Below the pieces are notes generated by a model. The model ran no database searches. It saw only the letters and a list, made by a program, of their open reading frames with translations, and had not been told where the DNA came from. A program made the translations under genes and the position numbers. From Biancaea sappan (lineage: Eukaryota > Streptophyta > Magnoliopsida > Fabales > Fabaceae), in NCBI GenBank assembly GCA_037074585.1, contig CM073500.1, positions 5,308,001 to 5,372,000 of the forward strand: 64,000 nt of DNA. The letters are read 5' to 3'. Shown here one piece after another: positions 21,788-33,631 of the stretch (within the stretch, counting starts at the first letter, position 1; every line of letters begins with the position of its first letter).

Positions 21788-24186
21788 TGTTTGTCCTTGA
21801 TAGGAAAAGAAAGACATGGTGGTGCACCCCATGAGAATATCTACACGGAGTCATAAGGGTGGAGATCTATATGTGGAATGATAAAGGTGGATGTGGCGAG
21901 GGCCGCAGGCAACGATCCAGAGGTACCCTAGACGACCCGATAGGTATGAGAAAATTATGTATTTGATTGATCTAGAAATTGTATGATTGACTGATACTCT
22001 TGTTGTTATGAGATATATTGAATTATTTGTATAATGACATGACTAGCTTGTGAATAATTGGTACATGTTATCATTATGATGCATTATAATTATTTTTCAT
22101 CATAGCATAGTATTGTCCCCTTACTAGGCACGTGGTTTGCTCATACCCTTTTTAACATTTTTAGGATTGGTATTTGAAGACGAGTATTCATGCAAGAAGT
22201 AAGGGATTCTTAACTGAAGACCCCATTTGAATCAGGGGATGATTTTAGAGTCCTATTCTTGTCTTTTTTATTTACTACTCTAGAGTCACTTTGTGATCGC
22301 ATAGGTAGCCTAGGGTTTAGATTACTGTCATTATGGATAGATAAATAATGTATATAAATGATGTAACCATATTGAAGAATATGTTTCTAAACCTTCATTT
22401 AATTTACTTGTTGTGATGGATATGAATATATGAAAGAAAAATTTCCTCAATTGATTATCTGATTTTATATGTCTATATTATAATGTTATATATGCTGGCT
22501 TGATAAAGTAGACTAGGTTCTGAGGTAAGGTTAAGCTCACTCTCATGCTGATCACGTGTCTTAGGTGGGACATGACAGAGAAGCCAAGGGCATGTGGCAC
22601 CTAGAAATGGGCTGCGTTTGGTAAGTCTAAAGTTGAGGTATCAGAGTTCGTGCTGTAATGATACTATTAGTATCAACTACTAATGTACTATGGTTATACA
22701 TATATTTAAGGGTTGGGAAGAATCACTGGGGTACACCTTCTAATTGTATTTATCTGATTTTGATGTCTTCAATTGTTTTGGTTCTTATGAATGTATGATC
22801 ATGCTAGGTAGAGTTTTATCGGTGAGTTATTTGGATTAGACTCATCCCCTCACAATTTTAGGTTATGAAAATGGTTCGGGTCATCGATTTGTTTAGCGTG
22901 ATACTGTGGAAACCTCCCCATGTTTGGGGTACAATATTTGTTTGTTAAGTTTTAAGTTAATCTTTTAGCATGCTTTGTAATCAGGTAGGCCACCTAGATT
23001 CTATATGTATCTTGTTGGGTTTGTTAGTGAAATATTAAGCTTGTGACTGTGTGAGTAATACTCTAACTGTGCCAGTCATAGTCCTAAGTTCGGGATGTGA
23101 CACGTGCACCATGAATAGGACATTGTAACATCCTGTTTTTAGGTGTTATTATTGGAGAGATATTAGTATGGACGTGGAAAATGTGAAAAAAAAAATTTCA
23201 CTTGCTTAAGAGGAAAATGGATGTATGTGATCGAATTTATTGCTTATAAATCTGCATGAATATGGTGTCTAAAATATTGGAAATTATCTGTTGGATATGT
23301 GTGATGAGTCAGAGAAATTTAGTTGTAGTCAAATAATTAAAGGGAAGGACTTAGGTGAAAGAATTCAAAGTTTTGGGATAAAATTGTGAATTCTGAAAAA
23401 TAGTGGTGTTGAGTAAGAAAAGGGAGTATTGAGATGAAAGTTGCTAAGTGTAGGGGAATATTTTCTTTTAAGAGCAAATAATTTGATTGGTAATGAATGG
23501 GAAAATACCTAAGATTGCACTTAAACCCTTTTTTTTGTGAAAGAAATAACAAATGAAGGGCCAAGTTGCAAATTCTGAAACTAACCCCCCACACTTAAAC
23601 AAATCAGATATCTCACTCTCATCTTATCCTTCTTTCTCGACTTCTCTCTTTTCTCTCTTCTCCTCCTTCTTTCATTATACCCTAGAACTCCAAACATCAA
23701 AGCCTCCTAAATCTTGGTTTCCTCTTCGGTGGATTGTGCTTTTCCAGTCACTGGCAGACCATCATCACGATGGAAAGCTTCAAGAACCAAGGTAAGATCT
23801 AGATTCTTGAATCTATTCCCCATTTTTGAATTTCATGCCTTAGGTGCTGAAAGTTTGGGTTTTGGTGAGATTTGGGTGAAATCTTGGTATTGTGCTAGAT
23901 TATGGTTCCTTGTTCCCTTAATCCTAGTTGTTTTGGCAAGCTAAGTGAGTGGAAAAATCTTATTCTTGGTAGTTTTGGTAGCCATGACAGAAAAATTGAA
24001 AATGAAAAGAATTTTGGGAAAACTTTGTTTGATTCTTGAAATTTGTTGTGAAAACAAGTTGATAGATGTGGTTTTGTGGATTGAATGCTCATTTGGGTGG
24101 CCAAAACATTGTCGAAATGTTTGATTTTGGTCTTGGGGTGAAGGAGGAAGGTTAGAGGTTGAGAAAGACCTAAAAATCATGAAAAC

Positions 24187-24400
24187 AGGGGTCTGGTTCT
24201 GTGATCTACCACTATAGCAGTAAGAACCGTTGCTATAGCAGTAGGTTGCTGCTCTCTAGCTCGATTTTCAAATGGTCATAACTCTCTCATCCGATCTTCA
24301 TTTTAAGTAAATTTTATATCGTTGGAAAGTTCTTTGAATCTAATTTCTAATGAAACAAGATTCAATTGAAAATTTCTTTTTTTTTAGGAGTTATTACTAA
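24187..24400 (+). repeat. Dyad block (ctatagcagt flavour) plus conserved motif in LTR C
   Basis: CACTATAGCAGTAAG and TTGCTATAGCAGTAGG words replace the GGCGCC words found here in G and F. The conserved motif follows at once: AAATGGTCATAACTCTCTCA, then TATATCGTTGGAAAGTTC and GGAGTTATTAC. Confidence 0.7.
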
Positions 24401-25464
24401 AAGAGTGGCCAAAGGTCAGATTTCGTACCAAGTATTTTCATACCTTGTGTCCTTGATGAGTTTTTGGCATGGTTTTCTAATAGGATTAGACTCTTTAATG
24501 CATCTTCCACACATTTTGGGATGGAATGGATATCTTGGAGTTGAGATGAGGGATTTCTCTACCTTGTCCATGTTTATTTCCCTTCATATTGTCATTCTAG
24601 TGTAATTAGTAACTAAAGTAAATTGTATTGGTATGACAATGTGAATATAAGATTGCATATGTTAAACCCCTCACCTATGAGGTATGTTTGGGTGAATTTC
24701 ATCATGATTGTGAATTTGGATTGGAGTGGCATAAAAGAAATTATATGTTAGGAAGATTTTATGAAACCATTCTTTGCATGGATTTTGATCTAAGGCCACA
24801 CCACAAGTTAATATATATGAATTGCACTATGGAGTGATGTTGTTGACTGTCTGCGGAAACATGCACGAATCCTTACCTCAATGATGTGAAGTTACCTAGT
24901 AAGTGTGTGTATTCATATGGACTCATTTTCACCGTTAAGTAGAGTTGAGGCAACACCTACATATATGCCTAAACATATAAATGCTATCACACATTTTACA
25001 GTGTTGTAAATTGGTTAAGGATCATATAAGCATATATGAGGTCTATCCGACTAATAAGTTAACACCACTGGTACACATGTATACACACCTACTTATTTTC
25101 GAGTTTTGTAACAACTTCTTTATATCCAATTTTTTTGTGGAGAATTTGTACATTTTCTTGCATACATCACCATGCTACGCTAGAAAGGGTTGAGAGGAAT
25201 ATGTCTTTATATGGATTAGAGCATCGTATAATGTTTTTGGAATAGGGTCAATATGTGATATTGTCGTAGTAATGTATTATATAATAATTGTGGTTGGAAT
25301 AATGCATTATACTACGAGTTGAACACCTTAATTTTTTTAATGAATCCTTTTGAATCTTGATGGTAGTTTTGAGATTTCCAAGAGGAAATGGGAGTTAATA
25401 AATTTGATTATGTTGCTTGGATAATATTGTTGCCTATTAATTTCCTTGTTGTACTGTGATGACA

Positions 25465-25875
25465 TGTAATGTGCTGAAGTTATTGGCACCCAAAATATCT
25501 TTAATGTGTCGAAGTTATTAGCACCCAAATTATTTTTATTATGCCAGAGTTATGGGCACCCAATTTATCTTTAATGTGCCGAAGTTATTGGCACCCAAGA
25601 TATCTTTAATGTGCCGCAGTTAGTGGCACCCAAATTATTTTTATTATGCAAGAATTATTGGCACCCAAGTTATCTTTAATGTGCCGAAGTTATTGGCACC
25701 CAAACTATCCTTTTTGTGCCTTAGTCATTGGCACTTGTATTACATGAGATATGTCGGAGTCTTTGGCATTTACTCTTATTCGTTGTGCCAGAGTTATTGG
25801 CATTTATGAATATCCCTTTATGTGCAAGGGTTATTGGCACCTAAACTTTCTATACTGTGCCGGAGTTATTTGCAC
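25465..25875 (+). repeat. Array of ~12 short hairpin words in LTR C
   Basis: Units of roughly 33-37 bp share GTGCCGAAGTTATTGGCACC. GTGCC and GGCAC are complementary arms around a 9-base loop, so the array could fold as a row of small hairpins. Several units keep the pairing through changes elsewhere; others (TTATGCAAGAATTATTGGCA) have lost one arm. Confidence 0.8.
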
Positions 25876-26966
25876 CTATTGTGATCCTAAATTTACATGT
25901 GAACTTTATCAGCCATTGGAAATTTATTGGTTAAATTATGATCATGGAAATGGTATTTTTGGGCAAGGTACTTTACTTTGATTTTTTGTGTCTCTTTGGT
26001 GGATTGGTATGATTGGCTGAGGGTGGATATTTGTTGTTACAAGTTGATACAAATTGTAACATATTTGTGCTTGTGTGACACACGAAATAACATAGTACTA
26101 ATGTGTGGCACATGTTAAAACTATTTAGTGCTAAGGTGTGGCTCTATCATATATTATATCATGTTGCGTTATGTCACTCACTATGACTAAAATGGAAGAT
26201 GATGTGGTTGTGTGTAAATAGATATTGCTGAATTGTGGTTTTCTTTATGAGGTGGCATAACTATCTATGCTATACAATCGTTGACAATTTATTTAGGGGT
26301 ATAATGTGGAATTATTTTATGTCGAAGCATATATATATATATATATACACATACTTGGCATGTGTAAGGATGAGATATGCGAGAATGATAGTTCTGGGAA
26401 ACCGACGTCACGTGGTTCTGAAGAAATGGATCGTGTTTAGTAAGGATGAAATCGAGGTATCAATATTTGTACTATAATGACATTATTTATATTAACTCTT
26501 GTTGCACTGTGGATATATATATATATATATTTAAGGGTTGGGAAGAATTGTTGGGTTCTTCATGGGGTACTTGTGAATACCTTCTAGTTATAATTATTTG
26601 ATTTTGATATCTTTAATTACTTTTAGATTCGAATGGACATATGATTATGTTAGGTAGAGTCTTATCGGTGAGTCATATGGATTAAGCTCACCCCCTCACA
26701 GTTTCAGGTTCTGTAGGCAATTCGGTTTGACAGTTTGAGTAGCAATGATGCCTCCCCCTTTGTCCGGGGTAAGGTATTTGCCTTTTATTTTCTACGTTAA
26801 CCTTTAGTACTGCTTTTAATCAGGTAGGCCATCTAGGTCATTATATATCTTGCTTGGATTAGCTGGTGAAATAATAGGCTTGCAGCGGTATGGGAGGCAA
26901 GTCATCTACACCAATTACATGCCTGGTCTTGGGTGTGACAGACATGTAGAGAAATCCTTGCCATCT

Positions 26967-27514
26967 CTTGGTATGCAAGAAAAAATCATTATGATCAAGT
27001 CGCAAGAATTGCAGGCACTAGAGTCTCAGCTCAGGACTCATTGGCATTGGCATTAGAAAGCCAAAAGCATCCAGGATGAGTACATGGCTTAGGATCCGGA
27101 TCTTGCCCTACTCAGGTGTTTAGCTGTACTTCTCACCTTTCAGGCGAGTCCTCTCCTTCAGGTCAGTCTATTCAAAAATTGCAATCAGAGGTGGCAAGTC
27201 TAAGGTCTCAAATAGAGGAGATGGATTAAAGAAATAATAAAATGATGCATCTCTTCCTCCAGACCCTCCAAGGTCAGCTTTCTCCTCAAGATATGGCATG
27301 AAAAGTAAGTTCTTCATTGACTTGTATTAGTTATTCTTGATTTCTGTACTTCTGATCAATTTATTATAAATCTCCTATTATAAATACAGTTTTTTGATCA
27401 ACGGAGTGGAAGGGTTCTGCTCGAACAACAAACTCTCTATTATCTTATAATCAAGAGAATGAAGAAAGGGAGGATGATGACGATGAAGATGACGGCGGCG
27501 ATGAAGATGTATGA
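26967..27514 (+). pseudogene. C-terminal remnant of a CACTA-like transposon protein
   Basis: Three short reading stretches look like the end of a plant CACTA (En/Spm) protein. 26973-27056 gives a Gln/Glu-rich coiled-coil-like piece (SQELQALESQL), closed by TAG. 27170-27303 gives LQSEVASLRSQIEEM, a stop, then FLQTLQGQLSPQD. A GT-AG intron is likely at 27305-27389. The last piece ends in an acidic run of Glu/Asp with stop TGA at 27512-27514. The stops and frame breaks make it non-functional. The CACTA assignment rests on this composition plus the subterminal repeats just downstream. Confidence 0.45.
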
Positions 27515-27789
27515 AATACAACTTATGTTGACTTTTTTTAGATTTATGTTGTATTGAGACTTTTTTAGACTTATATTGTATATGTTGTCATAGGATACAC
27601 TTAGATCGACCTTATTAAATATTAATGAAGAAATCATTTGTTAACTTTGTTTGGAAGTTTAATTATAGGTTATTGTGTATATTAGGTTATATGCTGAGTA
27701 ATCTGCATGAAAGTATGTACTAGTTTATAACTTAATTAGGAGGAAAATGGAGAAGCAAAATAAAAAAGGAGCGTGTCTGCAAATACATT

Positions 27790-27948
27790 TGCGGTTTAAG
27801 TAATTTTAATGATGGCTTAAACTACCACTAAACATAAATTTAGTGGCAGTTACGTAATAAACTTCCACTAAACTTGCACTTATAGTGGTGGTTTATTTTA
27901 CAAACTGCCATTACATAGTGGCGGTTCCAAAAACGAACTGCCACTATG
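27790..27948 (+). repeat. CACTA-like subterminal inverted words
   Basis: Alternating direct and inverted copies of a short word: TAGTGGCAGTT, TTCCACTAAA, TATAGTGGTGGTTT, AAACTGCCA, TAGTGGCGGTTCC, GAACTGCCACTA. Plant CACTA elements carry such arrays next to their termini. The actual CACTA terminus is missing: LTR I sequence begins directly after 27948. Confidence 0.55.
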
Positions 27949-28384
27949 TTCATAAAACTCTTTCAAAATCATATGAACAATGTTTTGGCTTTGAAAATTA
28001 TAAACTAAAATCAAACAGTAATATTAACACCATCTTCTTAATTCAATAACACCAAATTGTAGCCTGCAATCATGTTCACATATTTCGTTGATGCTCGGGT
28101 GACAACAAAGATGTTGTTGGAATCTAAGCAAGTGGTTCAACTTCGTTTTAACTTAGTTTTAATGTTAGACATGATAAGGGTGATGTAGGGTGATCTCCCT
28201 AACACTGTAGGGTAATTTGTTAAGCCTCTAGGCAGGAAGATAACAGTAACTAGGTGTGGCCTACAATACATAAGGTTATGAACTAATTAAATTACCACAT
28301 GTAAAGTTTTATTTCAATTCAGTTAAGTCCCTATAAGGAATGTTAAGGCCGAATTACTAGATTATTATTTAATTTAAAGGTAAA

Positions 28385-28720
28385 TTTTGTCCGGACATGT
28401 CGGGAACAATAAATTATTGTTAATATACGAATTATTTTTACCAGGATATGTCAAGAATAATAAATTATTGTTAATGTTAATTTATAGATTATGTATGCCT
28501 AAGTGTTGGGAATAATGAGTTAGTGTTAATTTATAGGTTATGTATGCCCAGACGTGTTGAGAATAAAGAGTTAAAGTTAATTTATAGATTATGTATGCTC
28601 GAACGTGTTAGGAATAATGAGTTAGTGTTAATTTATAGATTTTGTATGCCCGGACATGTTGCGATGATAATTTATTGTTAATTTAAGATTTTGTTATGCC
28701 CATATGTGTTGAGATTACGA
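28385..28720 (+). repeat. ~51-bp tandem repeat in LTR I
   Basis: About seven units around TATGCCCGGACATGTTGGGA then AATAATGAGTTAGTG and TTAATTTATAG, of about 51 bp in the central units. The same array is at 59665-60010 in I', where unit sequences differ slightly. Confidence 0.75.
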
Positions 28721-28779
28721 ATTGCTCTTTATTGATGTGTTATTACACTGCTTGGATGATATTAGTGGTACCTCCCTCT

Positions 28780-28990
28780 CACAACGGGGTGAAGGAGGAT
28801 GGCCAGGTCAACATGGCTCCCAATGGCACCATGATCGGTGAGTAGTGGGGATGGCCCTCATGGCGAGGTCAAAGAGGGTAGCCGAATGAGTGTAACTCCT
28901 GATGGCACCTTGACCGATGGGGTGTCTATGTGTTAAGATAGGTAAGGAGGGTGACTAGGCGAGTTTAACTCTTGATAGAGCCTTACCACT
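28780..28990 (+). repeat. GC-richer ~85-bp repeat in LTR I
   Basis: Two to three diverged units sharing GGTCAA, ATGGCACC(A/T)TGA and CGGTGAG/CGATGGGG. The counterpart in I' is 60115-60310. It sits where other family LTRs place their variable GC block, but the words are different. Confidence 0.5.
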
Positions 28991-30056
28991 AGCGAGTACT
29001 ATTGGTTAGGTGATTTTTGATGCCTTGAGATTGTATGTCTTCTTTTTACAGTGTTAGTTTGAGATTTGGCCTAACGGGAACTTTTATGATATTTGACATG
29101 TTTGAACCTTGTTATGGCGAAGCCGTACTATTCAATGAGTTTCATAACTCACGCTTTTTGCTATTTTTCTTTACAAATCCAGGTGTTGAGGAGCACCTGA
29201 CCAAGGAGTAGTGGGACTCATGTTGTGACCTTTTCGTTGCTGGGTAGGCCACGTTTGGTATTTTTTTGTTTATGGTTTAGGAGTGTTCTATGGTCATCTA
29301 GGACTCTTAAGAGGGATTTTGGGACATTTTGTTTTATTATTTATTAATTTCTACATCTACTTTATTCGGACATTATACACTTTATACGGCTTTGCGTTAT
29401 AAACTTTATTATAGTTTAGTTGTGGACTAATTGGCATATTATATTTTCTACCTATGGGATTCAATAACTATGATGATCACAGATGATTTATGTTATCTTT
29501 ATAAAAGTGTTCGGAATTGGAATTGAGATATGAATTGTCAAACATATTTGCATGTTGTATAATTTAATTTCAACATTGAGAATTTGGCATGTTTCGACTA
29601 GGTGGCATGAACACTTTTTTTTTAAAAACAAATTATTATTTGAGGTTTATTTTTATGAAGAAAGGATTCTAGTTTGTTTGCTTGCATGTGATGAATTGTT
29701 TAGAGCCGAAGGGTATGTATGTTAGGGAAGGATAGCATGTTAATAAAATCACTAGACCCACCTAATTATATTAGGCATGTTTAAAGCAAAAATTGTTATA
29801 GTTATTTTCAAGTTGTTATTGTGACATGAATGGACTACCATAAATATTAGGCCCATATTGTGTGATGGTATATTTTACTATATAAGACGCGTGTTGTGCG
29901 AGGTGGCATGTAATCCAGGTATGCATTCCTTGCATACTCTGATTGTGTGTATGATTGTATAGTGACGTGTATGCATTGAACTGTTGAAGCTTCGTAATTA
30001 CCTTGTCTATGTATAAAATTAACGGATTAAAACGAAGGGGTAGATCATAAGGGTAA

Positions 30057-30876
30057 TGATGCAAATCCAAAGTCTAAGGAGAAAAGTAGTAGCCTAAGTC
30101 AAGAAGTTCAAGTTTCAAACCCAAATTCATCAAGAGAGGCCCAATCACAAAGGCCAGAGCCAAGAGAATGAAGGAAGCACTAAATAGACTTATTCAAGAC
30201 ATTTGAGCCACGCCTACTACAGCCCATAATGAATTAGAGTTAATCAAATATACTAGTGTTATTAACCTAATTCAACATGTTGGTCTATGAAGAATTAAAG
30301 GAAAAAAGAGCCTAATTAGAATCAAGTTTTCAAATCAAATTTAGGAAAGTTTAGGGAGGAGCATTTACTTGTTTGATTTAGGAAAGTTTTCAAATCAGAT
30401 TGCTTATCTTGTTTTAGGAAACTTTTATTGGTTGATTTAGTTATATCTCCTATAATCAGATTTCCTAAACCAATCATTTTTCTTATTAAGAAAGTTTTTA
30501 TTTTCTTATTTTCTAATCTAGATTGATTCCCTGTGCATATTGAAATTAGGGTGTTATTTTTGCCTATAAGTACTATGTATGGTGTATGGTGAAAGACACA
30601 CATGAATTTTGAATTTTATTTATGAGCAATTCACTTCTTGGTTCTTCTAAGAACTTGTGAACTTATCAAGACTTGTCTTGCGGTGTTCAATTGAGACTTA
30701 TCACTAACTTTCTTCCCTTTTCTTGAGTGTGGCATCCAACTTCCTTTCTTATACCAAGGTTCATACTTCTAGTAAAGTACTAGGTCGAGGTCTTTTGAAT
30801 TTGAATTTAGACTTTCTAAGTTGTTTATTCTTTTTCGCAATTTGGGTCTTGTTGTATTGCATCAAGGTTCATATCA
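30057..30876 (+). mobile_element. Solo LTR 'L' (gypsy array family)
   Basis: 820 bp, TGATGCAAATCC to TTCATATCA, the same family as the three LTRs at 1864-7578 but in plus orientation. Flanks are GGTAA (30052-30056) and GGCAA (30877-30881). I' at 61386-61390 (AGTAA) is the empty site. It has a TATA-like CTATAAGTAC near 30562. Confidence 0.85.
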
Positions 30877-30949
30877 GGCAAGGCTTATAATAACAAGGAG
30901 AGTCGTTATTGTGCTAGTCACAGGCCTAGATAATAGGTCATGAAAAAGT

Positions 30950-30962
30950 TGGTAGTAAAGCC
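30950..30962 (+). promoter_or_regulatory. Primer-binding site of LARD I
   Basis: TGGTAGTAAAGCC matches 10 of 13 bases of TGGTATCAGAGCC, the plant initiator-Met tRNA PBS, and lies four bases after the LTR end. Mutated, but position and context agree. Confidence 0.7.
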
Positions 30963-33617
30963 AAATTATTAGGTCTCCTAGGGACTATACAGCAAGGCAT
31001 CTTTTGTGGAACTTCCCCGGTTGTTGTGAACTACGACATGACCACAAACGAAGATCTGCAAAAGGCCCTATCAAGTCGTCTACGTCTTTCTTTCGCATCA
31101 AACTCCTCATTAGTTGTTGTATAGGCTTTTCTCCATCTTGAGTGGAGTACTCATAAAGAAACACAGGGTCACCTTTGGTAGGACACGAAGAGCCGTCAAC
31201 CTTAGGTGAGCACATAGATCTTAAGGAAGCGTATACATGGCCACTCGTTGTACCAGTGCATGAGCACTGTGGAGGCCACTCCTCCTAAAGATTTACATAC
31301 AATGATGCTTAGTATACTCACCCTGATCATGTATGTAGGTGGAGCACAATGAGGTAAGTAATACTTATAGGATATATAAATTTGATTGAAGTCGTTTGTT
31401 GGGTATTTTAATAATACGCAAATTGAGGATATGGAAACTGGAATGGCACTAACATAAGTCATTCACACTCTCTTTAATAAGATGGTCAGAATTCCATTAG
31501 AATATGAAACCTTCTTGAACTTGGATAATGTGACGTTGGTTGAATTAGCTGCAAAATACACATGGTGTAATATGTGAGTAGTGGTAGAGAGGGGAAAGAT
31601 TAAAAAAAATTTCATGCTTGCTTGAAAGGGAAAAAAATCAAATAAAAAAAAATCTCTCAACTTGATTATCATTCTATGAATCTTTTGTTTAGAATAAACT
31701 TACGTAAGATGTGTGAGGCGTATTGTGCCTATAAAGGCTTATACATTCAAGTATGGTTAAAGTTTGGATAAGACTTTAACTATCTTGGAATATAAATGGT
31801 ATGCTACCTTTCAAACAATAAGGAATTAGTAATAGGGTCTTATAATCTAACCTTAAAAGGAAATATGGGCCACTGTAATAGAATCACCTCAATGGAATGT
31901 GTTGTGTCATGATTGGAAATTGTGGATGTAGACTTTGTATGGATTTTTTCCTTTTGATAGGATGATAGATTGTGTGACAAAATGATCTCTATACTATTTT
32001 AATGACGACTTGTGTTATGTGTTGGTTGTTGTGGATCATGATTGAGGGTATGACCCAACATGACTGGATATTCGATATGGTTAAGGGTACGACCCAAGAG
32101 GACCAAAAACATGAATCCATACATACATGACAAGTAAATTGGGAATAGTTATTGTCTATTTGGGAAATCTACAATGCATTTATGACTTGTTGTGTTAAGA
32201 CTACCTTGAATATGAAGATTTATTCTCATTAGGTGTTGTTAACTCGGATGATTATGAAATGCTTGGATTTGAGCATGAGACTTTCAAAAACTTGATTGGA
32301 ATTATGATATGTCGAATACATCTTCATATGTGGTAGCCTAGGATTGAACATTTCGAATTTCATTACTGTGAATGATTGGGAATTGGGAAGAAAAACTTGT
32401 AATTGATATTTAGTCCATTGAAAAGGTAATTCCAATATATTAGATTGTATGTGACGTTAAGTCTAATAGAAAGTGATTTATGTTAACTTCTTTCAAGTAT
32501 AATTGTACTCAAAATTATCTTGTTCAGAAGAAAGGAGTTTTGTTACACTTGTAACAATTTAGATAGGGAATTTCTAAATTGTGTAAGACGTTAGGCATAA
32601 TTAGTATACTAGTAGGTGAATCAAACATGTTGTGTTGACATGGGGGTGTCTTATTCATAAGATGGATAGTCGGATTTTAGCATGATCTTGTTGATGATTG
32701 AAATGTAGCACCAAAATTCTTGTGAGTTGGATACGCTAGTAAGTCAAGCGTTTGGGAATGGCCGAGTTGTTTTGTGATTTAGGACCTCTTAAAGAACTTT
32801 GTGGTTGGTATGCCCTACTTCCTTTAGGGGCACGGCCCGATTTGGATTATGGGAAAACTAGTCAATGGTGATGGTGTGCCTGCTCCAATTAAAAATAATT
32901 AGAGTGCAACTTAAAAAACTCATTTGCAAAATTGGAGGAAATCGAAGCGATGTGGGATATCAATAGTTATTTAATCAAGGCCATGGCCAGAGTAGGTCAA
33001 AGAAATGTCACCTTAGAGGTGTTACCATGAGTGAGAAATCTTAGACAGGAAAGAGGAAAGGTGGAACCTTGAGTAACCATAGAATGCCCTTGCAGAGGCA
33101 GAACGCTTAGGTGACGGTAGGAACTCTACGTGACCATGTGATATTCGTAAAAGTATACCATTCCATGTTACGCAGTGTGCAAGCCTAAGTGGTCGTGATG
33201 AACCCATAAGGTGTAATAGGTCCATGGGTCTACGAGGCATTGATACAATGTAGACGGAGGACCTATGATGCGTAACGAGGGTTACCCCTTTAAGGGTAAA
33301 GTCCCCGAGAGGACTTGCGTGAACTATTGCAATGCATAAGAATAAGTCAAGGAACGAACAAACATGAGACATTAGTTACTATGAGTGAGAATTTCTCAAG
33401 TATAAGTGGGGAGGAAGGAACATGAACCTTAGTAACGAATCATCGACAGTGCTAGTAAGAAAGCGGGGCCCAAAGAACAAGTTTCGAGGTCATGAAGAAA
33501 AGATGGTATAGATCTTAGATCAGAATTGTGCGGTAAGCGGACCAAGCCCTAGTAGTAATAAGTAACCTCAGTGAGGTAGGAGTTAATGGTTGTTGAAATT
33601 TGGGGATTGAATTTCTT

Positions 33618-33631
33618 TAAAGGGGAAGTAA
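33618..33631 (+). promoter_or_regulatory. Polypurine tract of LARD I
   Basis: A purine run AAAGGGGAAG followed by TAA directly precedes the 3' LTR start TGTAATACCCC. Confidence 0.7.

Larger units (their letters stand above)
19319..22577 (+). mobile_element. Solo LTR 'E' inside LTR B
   Basis: 3,259 bp, starts TGTAATACCCCAGATTTT and ends GGGACATGACA. Flanks are AAGAA (19314-19318) and GAGAA (22578-22582). Same subfamily as the LTRs of LARD D: both share AGGCCTCCTATAAGATCTTT followed by GACATCCTT (21050-21080 here) and the closing AGGTTCTGAGGT. It carries a 246-bp internal duplication. The flanking sequence rejoins to match LTR C near 26350-26460. Confidence 0.85.
9468..23102 (+). mobile_element. 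Solo LTR 'B' with nested F(G) and E
   Basis: Starts TGTAACATCC and ends GGGATGTGACA. Own pieces are 9468-10548, 17587-19318 and 22578-23102, about 3.3 kb in total. They are collinear with LTR C at the start, at 17750 versus 24517 (GGGATGGAATGGATA) and at the end (22650-23102 versus 26500-26940). The flanks CATGT (9463-9467) and CGTGC (23103-23107) differ only by transitions, and K' has CGTGC uninterrupted at 62081. No PBS or coding sequence is present. Confidence 0.8.
23124..26940 (+). mobile_element. Solo LTR 'C'
   Basis: 3,817 bp, starts TGTAACATCCTG and ends GGGTGTGACA, with perfect GACAT duplications (23119-23123 and 26941-26945). K' shows the empty site near 62097-62101. Collinear with LTR B. 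It contains a dyad block plus conserved motif (24187-24400) and a hairpin-word array (25465-25875). No coding region. Confidence 0.9.
27949..30945 (+). mobile_element. 5' LTR of LARD I, left-truncated
   Basis: Collinear from 27949 with the 3' LTR I' (49500 onward, then 59336-61454). The first ~1.4 kb is missing. It runs to TGAAA at 30945, a decayed TGACA, and is followed by a PBS. 28045-28049 (AATAA, uninterrupted) is the exact empty site for LARD D. Solo LTR L interrupts it at 30057-30876. No genes. Confidence 0.8.
30946..33631 (+). mobile_element. Non-coding interior of LARD I
   Basis: About 2.7 kb between PBS and polypurine tract. The first ~130 bp (30963-31090) match the leader of LARD D in order: AGGTCTCCTA, GCAAGG, CTTCCCC/CTTTCCC, GTGAACTACGACATGACC versus ATGAACTGCGGCATGACT. 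No gag or pol motif is visible in any frame. Open frames at 30985-31215 and 33022-33372 (both minus) have no recognisable domain, and the first overlaps the leader. Confidence 0.75.

Noticed and set aside
19319..23102. A single LTR from 19319 to 23102
   Set aside because: The flanks AAGAA and CGTGC do not match. Ending at 22577 gives AAGAA/GAGAA, and the remainder matches the end of LTR C.
25465..25875. CRISPR-like array
   Set aside because: Regular short dyads look similar, but the units drift, there are no unique spacers of fixed length, and the sequence is a plant LTR.
30985..31215. 76-codon minus-strand frame that looks protein-like
   Set aside because: It overlies the LARD leader; the homologous leader in LARD D has no such frame, so it is not conserved as protein.
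33022..33372. 116-codon minus-strand frame
   Set aside because: No recognisable domain, in the interior of a non-coding LARD, no start or splice context.
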